64,000 nt of DNA from Leucocoprinus leucothites (lineage: Eukaryota; Basidiomycota; Agaricomycetes; Agaricales; Agaricaceae). The stretch spans positions 62,001-126,000 of the forward strand of contig JAACJO010000011.1 of assembly GCA_013368445.1 (NCBI GenBank). The letters run 5' to 3'. The translations under genes were made by a program, and so were the position numbers. This document shows positions 32,342 to 42,848 of the stretch, piece by piece. The notes under the pieces were generated by a model. It had not been told where the DNA came from. It ran no database searches and saw only the letters and a program-made list of their open reading frames with translations. Position 1 is the stretch's first letter. Each line of letters opens with the position of its first letter.

Positions 32342-35292
32342 CTATAACACGACTAGTTCGCCGCTACACGAGCTACACCAAAATACGTGAGATTCATCCA
32401 AAAACTGCGGACGATGGTGACCGTGGGTCTGGTTTATTTGGTGATGATGAGAAAGCTCAGCTTGCAAAGGGGATTCGGGATCGGGTTGTGAGTCAACCGG
32501 AGACAGTGCTCTTGATGGAAGACCGATGGCTGCAACCTCACTCTCTATACGAGCTTTGAGCATGCTCAAGCTCACTTTGCGTTTGTGTCGTGTCTCGGGT
32601 GTCAAGCCCTGATCAAATATAGAGCGCGAGAGGGGCGGAGGAGGTCGTTGAGATGAGCTGAAGGAGGACCGCCCGAGTTCAGAGTGCGACTGTACTCGGC
32701 TCGATGGTCGCGAGAGGTGATTGGGCGAAAATGACCGTTGGCCTAATCTGGAACTTGGTCGCGCTAAAGCGAGCTGGGCTTCAAGACCATGAACCTGCTT
32801 TTGCAAAGTATGTGCTCGAGCTTCAGCATCAAACACCGAGTTCTCAAGTGCTCGGATTTGTGACTGGGAAGCGGACAGATCCAAAGCATGTTGCTGTCGT
32901 AAGGAATTGAGCATCTCCTCGTTCAGAGACGGCGGATTCCCATTAGCCGATGATGATGATGACGATTGGGTTTGCCAGAGTTGTTCAACCTCAGTCGTCT
33001 TTGATGCAACTTCAGCACGTAAAGATTCTATCTCGCTCTGAGCTTGTTCAAGGAGGCTTTCTTCTTCTTCCTAGATGTATATTTCAGTCATTGACAAAGG
33101 TCCGGCAATCATGCCACAAGATCCCTACCTGGGCCGCTCTACGCTCATTAAGCTCATACTGGAGTTTGGTGATTTCAGCCGCCTGTGAGCGCCAGTTGTT
33201 TGACAGTTGTTCAACCTCCTTGAGCCGAGCCTGGGCATCCTGCCGGAGTGACTGACGTTCCGTCTCCAAGGCACGAATACTATCCAGGGCATTGTCGAGT
33301 TCCTTTTGAAGTTCCGAGAACCCTTGCTCCATCTCAGAAGACGACGTTGCCGCCTGCGACTGTTCCTGTTCGGCCTTTGAGAGCTTGGTCTTCCACTCCG
33401 TCTGGAAACTCTCCCTTTCCTGCTTAGCCTCTTCTAGACTAGTCTCCAAACTCGAGATGACACCGTCCCGATCACGGAGTGCATGTTCCAAGTGCGCCAG
33501 CTTTTCGGATAACTGGACCTTATCCTCGGTGAGTTCAATGACCTTTGGCCGGAGCTCATCTAGCGAACGCATGAGGTTAGTTCCTTCGCTCTGGAGCCGC
33601 TGTTGTGTTCTCTCAGAATCATCGACACGTTTTTGGGCAGCTCTCAGATCATTCTGAAGGGTTTGAACTTGTCTCTTTTGGCTGCTAATTTCCGTTCCCG
33701 CAGAAGCAAGCTGTGCATGCAGCCCCGCAATCGTCGCATCCTTGTCTTGACCGGACTGCTCGAGCGAAGTTTTGTGGGCCATCAGAGCGTCGCGTTCTTT
33801 TGTCACGTCTGTGAGTTCCTTGAGGGCAGAGTCATGCTTTGCCCGTAGGTCAGAGTTCTGAGATTCCAGATTGATCTTTGTCTCTGTGAATTCCGACGAC
33901 TGCCTATCGAGCACCTCTTTCTCAGTTTTCAGGAGAGTATGAGTCTAGGTTATTGTTAGCAAAGCCATGTGAATGAGCCGGAAGACACATACATGCTTCA
34001 GCTTCGAGAGCTGAAACTCCAGTTCGTCAGCACGTTCTTGAGTATTCTTCAAGGAGGCTTCCACCCGTTCAAGTCGATCGTCATTCTGGATTTGCTCCTC
34101 CAGTTCGTTCAAATTGCGTTGGTAACGCTCTGCATCCTTGCGTGCTTCCGTTGCTGAGGCAGTTACAAGCTGTAGTTGACGTTCCTTTGAAAAATATTAA
34201 AGTGGGCAGAATCATACAAAATGTCGGTTATACGCACTTGTTCCCGGTGTTTTTCATTCATTTCCTTCTCCTTACGCTGGAGTCCCTCGAGAGCGGAGGT
34301 GATCGAGGAAACATGGTTACGAAGCTTCCCAAGCTGGGATTGTAAGTCAGCGTTCTTTCTCTTCTCTTGTTCCAGAGAACCCTCCGCGTTATGAGCCCCT
34401 GGGCACACATTAGCATTGCAAATGAAAATGGAACACGGCGCGTACTGGCTTCTACTTCATCTAATCTATGAAGTTCACTCGTCAAGGTGGCTTTCTCTGA
34501 TACGAGTAGTGAGATGGTCTCTTCGTGATTCTTGAACTGCACCCCAGTTTCTCGCCGTAGTTCTTCCAGCTGAGATTCAAGGGTCGAATATTGAGCCCGT
34601 TCCTGTTCTATTAAAGCTTCAAGCCTCTTGCTCTTCTCTTGGGCCGCGCTAACATCTTCAAAACATATCAACGTTGAAGCAGACGCGCGGTGTGGAAATT
34701 GTACACACCCCCTTCTAGAGTTGGTAACCGCTGCATCGTTTCCTGTAACTTCGCTATCTCCGAGCGTAGAGAAGCAACCTCCTTCTGCAGCTCTTGTTCC
34801 TTCGATGAAGGACCTGATTGTGCCTGCGTAGGGAGTGAGGCAATTGGAGGCGGTGACTTGGTCGAGGAAGGAAGTGACGCAGGAGTTGTAGTTCGCACTG
34901 GAGGTGAAGTAGCTCGCGGTAGACCGGAAAGCCATGAAGTGTCTGAATTGTTTTTCGCGCCAAATCTATGATAAAGTGTTGGGTAAAACGGACAGGACCC
35001 ACCCCGCCTCGTGAGCGCGAGGATAGTGGATATGATCACAGAGACACATACACTTCGTCAATATTGTCTTGCTTCTGTTCTCCTGCTGCAGGCTCTGAGA
35101 GTGCAGGTGTAGAAGCCCTTGATGGAACGGAAGTAACGTCAGAGACGGGCCCGCCAGACTCTGCTGCTTTCTTCTGTTGCCGCTTCTTGAGCTATAGGAT
35201 ATGGGTCAACTGGGCCCACAGTATTTCAAGGTCAGAACACGTACCATCGCTTTGGCCCTCGCGGCCTTTGCAGCTCTGTCGGCTTCAGACAT
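32342..35292 (-). CDS. golgin-like coiled-coil protein (GM130/Bug1 type)
   Basis: The N-terminus MSEADRAAKAARAKAML and a KKRQQKK run resemble the start of GM130-type golgins, which bind p115/Uso1 and tether vesicles at the cis-Golgi. A Pro/Ser-rich stretch follows. Then comes a long heptad-rich coiled coil over many exons, including EELRRETGVQFKNHEETIS and LLVSEKATLTSEL, a segment like the GM130 core, and RDALMAHKTSLEQSGQDKD. The tail (about 32900-32342) has a Ser-rich linker, RKVSLSMLKARIESEVAAIG, and ends SHVFWCSSCSGELVVL with a CxxC pair. No GRIP domain is seen. The family call is by layout and short similarity, so a different golgin or tether is possible. At least six introns interrupt it. 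Confidence 0.72.
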
Positions 35293-35831
35293 ACCTATAA
35301 ACTATGTTAAGAGTTAATGGAGTAGATTGGGAAAGGGCGCAAAAGCCCACAAGCGAGGACAGCGAAGTGGTAACTGTGCACTGTAATGCCGATCACCCGT
35401 GCTACTTTCCAAAGGTGGCATGATTTTAGGTTAGGGTTGTACGTCGGAATGTCATGGCAAACTACGTTTATTTGGACGGTTCTGTTCAGCCTCATTCTAC
35501 ATTGCAGTTTAGCTTGAAATAATAACTCAGGTGAATTCCAGGTTCAAGTGGCCAGTATATACATAAACCAGAATAAAGTGAATGAAGGACAATAGAAAGG
35601 AGAGGTATGAGTAGCAAAGGGGGGATATTTCAGAAAACGAGACCCAAAGTGAATTAAGACGAAAGCGAGGTGGACAATAACAAACGGTAGTCTAGACCAT
35701 GAGTCCGAGACTTGCAAAGTGAGTAATAGATTTAACATGAAATGGCACAGGCTGTCGCCGAAGGATCAGACAAAGAGGCGCAAAGCGAGCAAACCACGAG
35801 AGTTATATACGGAGTGATGTCCCGGACTGAC

Positions 35832-37137
35832 TTATGCCCACACCTGAAGTTGATAAATATTAGATCGATCCATGTTGAAGCTGAAAAACAAACTGACCCT
35901 CAAAGTGCTATCCCAACTACCTGTGCAAAGGGCCATGCCATCAGCGCTGACCCCAAGACAACTAACACGGTTCTCATGTCCCGTCAAAACTCCGACACGT
36001 TCGCCCTTTAGCGTATCCCAAACATTGCAAGTCCAGTCATCATATCCGCCAAAGAGGATACGACCAGAGATCGAAAATGCGACCGAGGTGATACCACAAA
36101 GAATGTTGTCGTGGGTGAATGTATTGAGCTCGCGGTCGGCACGAATATCGAAAAGACGGCAGGATGCATCATCTGAACCAGTAGCAAATGCATCACCGTT
36201 AGGGAAGAAGCTAGAGAAGAAGGAAATCAATTGTCAATTGATTTGCAACAACAGATATCACGTAATACTTACGAAACGGCATTGATGTCGGACTCATGGC
36301 CAGTAAAAGTCTGCGTTGCTCGTCCAGTACGAATATCCCATAGCTTCGCTGTGGCATCACAAGCACCAGAAATAAAAACGTTGTTATTGCCGGGAGCAAG
36401 GGACAAGCTAAAGTTAAGATGATTATCAGAAACTCTCAAAATAAAGGAACCACAGGTTTTACCTCATTACATCGCCAGTGTGGTCACTAAATTCAATGAC
36501 TCGGACACCAGCCTCGATATCCCACAGCATACAGGTCATATCACCGGAACTGGTGACGATTTGCCGGTCGTTGATGAAACGACAACAGCTAAGGTAACCA
36601 GAATGGGCGCTCAATTCACGCGCTCCCTTGGCATTGATACCATCCTTGTTATTGAGGCTGTAGATAGAGCAGATATTGTCAAGACCACCGCAAGCGACAT
36701 AATTTCCGGAGGGTGAATAAGCGCATGTCATGACCCAGCTGGAGCGTAAGGGAATTGCGTGAACTTTGTTTGTGGTGTAAGCATCCCAAACAATCAGCTT
36801 CCCGTCTTGCGAGGCAGATACAAGATGTCTGCGGTCGGCAGCCCAGTGCATGGCATAGATCTTGGCAAGATGCCCACGAAGGGCGCGACGAGGGCGCATC
36901 ACAATGCGAGGTAAGGGGTCGACTTCCGCGGCCATCGCACGCACTGTAAAGAAGGAGAAACATCGATGTTGGGTAAGGGGGTAGCTAACTAAAAAAAATT
37001 GAGGCCTTACAGCTAGTATCGGCTGATGTTTCCTTTTTGGCACGTATCTTCTCTTTCAGACTTTCAGCCTCGCGCCTGGCGGCTGCTATTCTCTCCTGTA
37101 TATCATTTGCTGCTGCTGCAGACTGTTGCTGCGACAT
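35832..37137 (-). CDS. GPB1: heterotrimeric G-protein beta subunit
   Basis: The protein starts [20 protein letters not shown], the helix that pairs with Ggamma. Seven WD blades follow: [99 protein letters not shown] and [19 protein letters not shown] with [13 protein letters not shown] closing the ring. The coding part of the last exon is only 12 bases (VWA and stop) after an intron of about 55 bases. The protein is close to the standard 340-350 residues. In mushrooms Gbeta carries pheromone and nutrient signals. The neighbouring 5' region is long and without a gene, so it may hold extended regulation. Confidence 0.95.
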
Positions 37138-40109
37138 TTTCAGAAGCTGAAAAGGGGGAGATGAGAATGGACGTGGGTGACAAAGGAGGGTGGGAAAAAC
37201 CTAGTGGTGTAGCGAAGGAGCTGGGAAAAGGGGTGATGGAAGGCGATGGCTCACGTGAGCGAGGGGACAGAACGAGCAGAGGACGGCTGGAAGGCGGGGA
37301 GGACGTGGTAGATGGGGGTAGGGAGCAAGAGGATATGTGGGAAGATTCCTCCCTGCACCCGCTGCAACTGTTGCTGATGGAATCATCCAAATATGTTCAC
37401 ACCTCCCGCGTTTTGCCGGCCCCACGTTTCTCCCTTGTCTTTGTTTTCATTTTCCTTTTCATTTCCTTGCCCCTCGTTTTCCTTCCTCTTTGCAGCTGCC
37501 TGTGTGCTTTACTTCCTAATATATTTTGTGTTTATACTACTACAAATCGACCGCCTGACTGGCCCTACACTGTCACCTTTCTTGATCTGAATCTAATAAA
37601 AGGTTCAGGTGAAAGCTCATTTGCTCTCGAGAATCGGCGCTTGTCATTTCAGTCGCGTTCTTTCCCCGGTCAGGCTATCATCCACCCGGTTCTTGACAAC
37701 AAATGTATTTACCACACGCCTTATCACACAAGTCTCTTGATTGATGGAATTCAACAGCCTTCCTAACAGTCATAATTGTACATCAGATGACAAAGGTGTT
37801 TGATCCAGGTTCTATCTCTCGTGCTGAATTTGTTCTGCTTGTTAGTTCGTGCCTCTTCTGCGCGAGCTGAGCGCTGAGATGTGCTCCCTTCAGAGACCGT
37901 GTCTCGATTCGGCTTTTAGCTCAATGAATTGTTTGCTTGTTTCAATGTTCGCATTAAGGCAAGGACACGACTCTATTTCTCCTTCGCGGGAGGTCGTGTC
38001 GGCTGCGTAACTGATGCATTCATCAGGTCGCTCGCTATTTCCGCCTCGGCGTGTGATTATCCTACCACGCTTGGGCCTTTCCTGTCCCTCTTTCGCGTGG
38101 ACAGATAGTCCCAGGCCAACCTGACACATCACGGCTTTTTCTAACACTCAAGTGACATTTCTTACAAACGTTGCTGGCTCCTCGATAATTACAGACAACT
38201 CCAGAAGTATCCTGTCTGTCCAGATTCCCGATCAGACAACATGATCGTTCACTGCCACCTGCTGACGGTAATAATCCAGAATATTTCGGTCCCAGGGGTA
38301 CCAGCTTTCATTACCAGTCACTCCCAGATCACCATCTTGAAAGAAAGATCATGCTGGATTCAAATAATATACCCGCAAAACCCAAAACTTTCGGTACCTG
38401 TATACGAGCTTTGCCACCGCCTCTGATCAATCTGAAATGTGCCGAGTCTCAGGTGTTTGATTACCTGCTCTAAGTGAATGTCACAAATTCGAACTATGCG
38501 TTCTCGGTAGCGAGAGCCACTCCCTTGTTTCCTCCCTACTTTCCGGCGCACATCGCTTTCACGTTTATTCTCCGTAAAGGGGGATCCACCTTATATTACC
38601 CTCGAATATAACATGAGTAAATTATCCAGGTTGCTAACGCCCACGTTAAAATGGTGTGTCTCAAAGTGCTGCATGAAAACTTGCCTCACAACCGTTTTCC
38701 ACGCTTCGCCCTCGTGTCTTACACAATGCTATTGGAATGGTGTCGAGAACTAATCCTTCATGGCATGAGAAATGAGCGACTCCACATCAAGGAGCAAGCG
38801 ACTCAAAGAAAAGTAGCTGAAACTGATAATTCGACAACGGTGATGACACTGGTATTGGCATCTGCCGCAGGGCACAGGAGCAGCTAGAATTCGATCCGCA
38901 GGTAGTGACATCACCGTCCCGGCCTCTCATTCAGAGTAGTTGGGAATTGGTGGACCCAGGAAACATCGCTAGTAAATAATGCAATTGCCGGAATGATTCG
39001 GACTAGTACTACTACTGAGCGTGATCCGGCTTCATGAAGGCAAAGCAAGGCAGGATCAAATGGATATCCAGAGAACACCGATTTGCGATACAACTACTTT
39101 TCTGAAACCGTCCAGACAGTCCGTGAAGCATTGAATGGGCTCCGTCCGCGAGGCATTGAGGGGTTATGGTAATGGGCAAGCGGAAATAATACCAGGAAAT
39201 ACCAACCATAATGAAAACTCTCACCCTTATTACTTGCAAGCCAGATGGCGAGACGAGTTCAAGTTCCATGTTCACGAAGTACGACCAGAGCACTCTGTCA
39301 GGGTTCCTTTGTGAAACTTTGGCAATTCAGTTGCGGTATTCAAGAGGACTTTCATTAATTCTGAGTCCGCCGGAGCGTGATATTGCCGAAAAACAGCGGC
39401 ACACAAACCTCTTCCCTCGATAGGCCACTTCCCCGCACACCAAAGAAAGAAAGGCCTCTCTTTGGCTTTCACTGCGCAGCCTCGAAGTCGGCGATCGCCT
39501 TGACCAAATGATAGTCCGAGGCCAGTTTCAACGATCGGTGTAACCTGCATCGCAGCTTCGTGGCGTCAGCATGGCTCGACAAATGGGAAACATGATACGC
39601 TGGCCTCAAGCCCGCCAACTGCTTTGGAGTGTGGATGATTCATCTCTCTTGAATCGACTCCTACCATCTGCTCGTTGATGTTTGTGGCCACGTAAAGGAT
39701 CTCTCCTGATTTCATTTTTACTTGGGAAATATTCACACCTGTCGGGTCCTTTCTCATTCCTGGACGTTCATGAACCGCGAATCCCTATCAAACCAGGTAT
39801 CGCGGACCACGGGTGGTGTGAAGCTGGTGTTTGGGCCCGCGCCTGTGATATGGCAGTCCTATGGTTTATGGGTGCCGCGTCGCCTTCTGAGCAAGAAATG
39901 GATCTAGGGTGCCTTCCTCCTCTGGCAATCGGCTACCATCCTGCTTCATGGAATTGAATGAACAATATCGTTTTCTGGTACCAATGGCTTGAACTTAGAC
40001 GCAGACCCCGGCAAAATTTTCCGATCGTATCATCATGGTGTCTAGTTCGCCTTGATAAAAGCAGAGTTCTTGCCTAGCATGTCGAGTAGAAGCACCAGCA
40101 ACTTTAGTC
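37138..40109. other. gene-poor island upstream of the G beta gene
   Basis: Nearly 3 kb with no family-supported gene. ORFs of 60-90 codons occur in all frames but show no conserved pattern and no convincing splice joins. The first 600 bases are the G beta leader/promoter, with a purine-rich plus strand (a CT-rich minus-strand leader). A longer plus-strand frame (37026-37766) lies antisense to that leader and is judged chance. No long direct or inverted repeats were noticed by eye. Confidence 0.45.
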
Positions 40110-40519
40110 ATGTCTGAAAGTGAGCATTGTCTGTCTGGAGAATGTTTGAACTGAGTGGCTGACCATCTTGTCTTGCAGCTGGAACGTCCGCTTTGAACAA
40201 CTGTAAACGAAATTGTCCGCTTCCGAAAGCAAATCTAACCACAGGATAGACCTTCAGGGCTTACATCGCCCTTACGATCTTAGCTGGGTCGAAAGAAGCG
40301 AAGGCCCAGCTCATACACCAAAGTGGACCTGTATATGCAAGAGTGAGTATCCCTTCGCAAGTCCTGCTTTCATTGACCTGAATGGTGGTTGCGACTGAAG
40401 TTCAAGGGAAACCACGTGGTACGGGTACGGGTCCAAAGAAGCATATTGCACGAGATGTGGCAGCGAACGCAGCTCTAGAGTCGCTCAAGGAATCGGGATT
40501 CGAAAGCGATACAGCTTAA
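40110..40519 (+). CDS. small dsRNA-binding-domain protein 1
   Basis: Four exons (40110-40119, 40179-40202, 40250-40342, 40401-40519) join in frame to 81 residues: ten bases of exon 1 encode only the start. The product is one dsRBD and little else: a first helix SALNNYLQGLHRPYDL, the strand SWVERSEGPAHTPKWTCICK, a second strand IQGKPRGTGTG, and the RNA-contact loop and last helix PKKHIARDVAANAALESL. The Lys pair and Ala-rich helix are the classical contact residues. No other domain is present, so it could sequester dsRNA, or act as a partner or inhibitor of dsRNA enzymes; that is inference. The acceptor for exon 3 (gatag at 40245-40249) was chosen because the earlier one makes a stop. A relative lies 1.2 kb downstream. 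Confidence 0.82.
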
Positions 40520-41740
40520 CAGTTCAGTTCAGCTGCCCATGGTCTTGATCTCACGATGCTGCATATTGTTGTGTCCTGTTCTGTTGAATGCACTGTCTGT
40601 TATTTGTGTCCCTCGTCACCCCCGTGATGTCACTAGTTTTCGGCCCAGGACGTAAAAAAAAAAATATTGGCTGGGTTCTTTCGCCGCAAACCAGACTTAG
40701 AGAATCGAATCGAATCCTTGAGAGAATATTTAATCTGTTATTCGGTTACAGACTTCCGGATGGCCCCGGACCGACTAGGTTCTTCTCGCACCAGCTGCTC
40801 CAAGGAAACAGACCGCGCACCTCTGCTATTACGCTTATTCGCCGGTTCCAGGATCACTTGCAATGCGACCCACACCTTTAGCACCCTCCCCTAGACCTTT
40901 GAACTCACTCAATCCTATTATCCATACTCCTCGTCCCATGCCCAGGGAACTCGTTCCACCTTCGCGGTGCTCCGTCGTTGGGGTTTGTAGATGATGCCCA
41001 ACTCGATGATTCGTCACGTCAGCCTTCAGCCGGGCACAATGTGCCAAATTCGAATATCCTCTTCCAGACGTCATTGCTCATACCCTCGGTTATCCGGAAA
41101 AGTCGTCGAGCTAATTTCCGCGATAATCTGCTGTCCTATGCTGCCGGGCACCTGTTCAGCGCCGTCAGGAATTTCTAATATCTACCATCTACCTCTTATC
41201 CACATCTATCAACTTACCGCGTGGCTTTGTCGCCTGTCAAAGGGGCATGGTGATCCCGAGGCCTCTTCCGCGCGCCCCGTTGGATGCTTATTGCTGACAA
41301 GTCAAGGCGCTAGCTGCGTGAGTTGATCTTTCACTGTCTTTTCTTGGATGTATGTTGGAGCTTACTCGGTCACCAGACAATCCACCTGCCGGTTATCTGT
41401 TCCAAAGATTCTGTAAGGGTTTTGTTGTTTTTCTGAAAGCCTAGTACCCGGACACAAATCTCCATTTCTGTTCATGCCAAAGGTAGATTGACGAGCCCGT
41501 AAAACACGGTCGGTCTTTTGTTGACAGTTCCATCTCATTGTAATCGTGATTAATGAGCCCCTAGACACACTAAATCCCGATCGGTGAATTGACAGGAATC
41601 CCAAAAACTGGGGGCAGTAAGGCAAAAAAGCCGTTGATATCTGTGTTAGCTGAAAGGCTTAAAAGGGCGTCGATGCGAGAACAGGAGAATCAGACCAGTT
41701 CTCTACTTGAATTTCCTCGACGTGCAGCCAGATCATCGCA
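40520..41740. other. region between the two dsRBD genes
   Basis: About 1.2 kb. A protein-like plus-strand frame (40978-41178, with DDAQLDDSSRQPSAGHN and LIPSVIRKSRRANFRDNLL) could be an exon, but I found no clear joins or family. An A-run of 11 bases lies near 40650. No supported gene. Confidence 0.35.
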
Positions 41741-42194
41741 ATGTGTATGCCCCCAACGTCTATCCGCCAGTATCAGTACACTGACTCTCCTCCGAACCTT
41801 GTAGCTTACGTTACTAAGTTGCATAACCGTTCGTCTCTTCACGCACACATGCTCTATCCACGAACGAACGATAAATTATCTCTTAGGTTTTGCGAAAAGG
41901 GGTGAAGCAAATGATATAACTTATTCAGATTCATGGGAAGGCCCTGAACACTCGCCTACCTGGACTTCCGAGTGCAAGAGTAGGTGTATTGTAATTACAA
42001 CATTTGTCAAAGGTGTTTACTCAAAAGCGGGTAGTCAAAGGCGAAGTCAAAGGGGTCGGGAAGGGCCCAAACAAGCAACAAGCCAAGGAAGAGGCGGCGG
42101 GAAAGGCATTTCAGGTAACTCGACGCCGGGCGGGTATATAACACGGCGTACTGATCTTCCTTCTTTGTTCTAGAACCTGGGCTACACTGACTAG
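41741..42194 (+). CDS. small dsRNA-binding-domain protein 2
   Basis: Four exons, about 41741-41828, 41889-41980, 42035-42114 and 42174-42194, give a protein of roughly 93 residues. My count over exon 2 is uncertain by two bases; the reading used is the one that aligns without gaps to the first dsRBD protein. It starts MCMPPTSIRQ, continues LVAYVTKLHNRFAKRGEAND, the strand ITYSDSWEGPEHSPTWTSECK split over two segments, IKGEVKGVGKG and the last helix PNKQQAKEEAAGKAFQNLGY. The KxxAK contact residues are kept. It shares the GPxHxPxWT signature with the other gene but differs in most other residues, so the two are old paralogues or members of a larger family. An AATAAA signal follows 70 bases after the stop. 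Confidence 0.75.
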
Positions 42195-42263
42195 CCTGCT
42201 GTGCAAGAAACCCTGCTTATTCCCTCTCGTATATTGATTAGCCTGTACCTCTCATGTACTGTG

Positions 42264-42269
42264 AATAAA
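42264..42269 (+). terminator. AATAAA polyadenylation signal for dsRBD gene 2
   Basis: gtgAATAAAg lies 70 bases after the stop of the second dsRBD gene, in T-rich sequence. Confidence 0.4.
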
Positions 42270-42453
42270 GTGTTGCTTTAACCTTGGCATTCAAGCTTGA
42301 GCTTCAAGTTATCATAGAAGTTTCTAAGTATAACGTCATACGCATGTTCGTCCGCTGAGTTTGTTCATGGTGAGATTCAATCTCCGACATCAAGTTCGGG
42401 GTTAGACCACTTGTTCAATTGACCGTCCACGACCTTTAAATTTTGAAACCTCT

Positions 42454-42783
42454 ATGGCATTCAGGCAGCGACTGGTGCCCCTGCTTGTCGCCGCAGTCAC
42501 AGGTGGGTCATTCAAGGTCACGGCGCTTGCATGACACTGACAATCCTGATGTTTCTGTCAGGGGTCGTCTCTGGGGTTTACATCTTCAAACCCTTGGTAG
42601 CGCCCCAGCCAAAATTGGAGTGAGTGTTCATTGGTTGCTCGCCCAATCAGGAGTTTACTCATGACTGTTTATAATCATTACTTTTGCTTCAGAGAAGTTC
42701 TGGCATCTGAGAGCGCAGAGCCCTCAAAACTGGCAAACGGCACCAGAGCTAACGTTATTCATGATGCGAAGAAACCATCCTAA
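42454..42783 (+). CDS. small single-pass membrane protein, 65 residues
   Basis: Three exons (42454-42502, 42562-42619, 42693-42783) join in frame. The protein starts MAFRQRLVPLLVAAVTGVVS and continues GVYIFKPLVAPQPKLEE, a basic N-terminus, one hydrophobic segment and a short soluble tail ending DAKKPS. This layout (Arg-flanked segment, then a YxxKP-like turn) resembles small fungal mitochondrial inner-membrane proteins such as Ecm19, but the similarity is weak and I leave it unnamed. Introns of 59 and 73 bases have normal ends. The stop is 65 bases from the stop of the convergent SAD1 gene. Confidence 0.68.
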
Positions 42784-42848
42784 GGAGTTATCTACAAACG
42801 CTTCCTAGAAGTCTCGACGCTACTATAATATCGGACTTTTACGAGGCC

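Noticed and set aside
37026..37766. Plus-strand ORF of 246 codons opposite the G beta leader
   Set aside because: It lies antisense to the G beta 5' end, has low-complexity Glu/Gly then hydrophobic sequence and no family pattern. The purine-rich strand of a CT-rich leader easily stays open.
40640..40670. Run of A near 40650 as the tail of a retroposed copy
   Set aside because: No coding sequence of known family precedes it and no target-site duplication is visible.
40110..42194. dsRBD pieces as remains of a Dicer or RNase III gene
   Set aside because: No RNase III, PAZ or helicase sequence lies nearby, and each piece has its own start, stop and complete domain.
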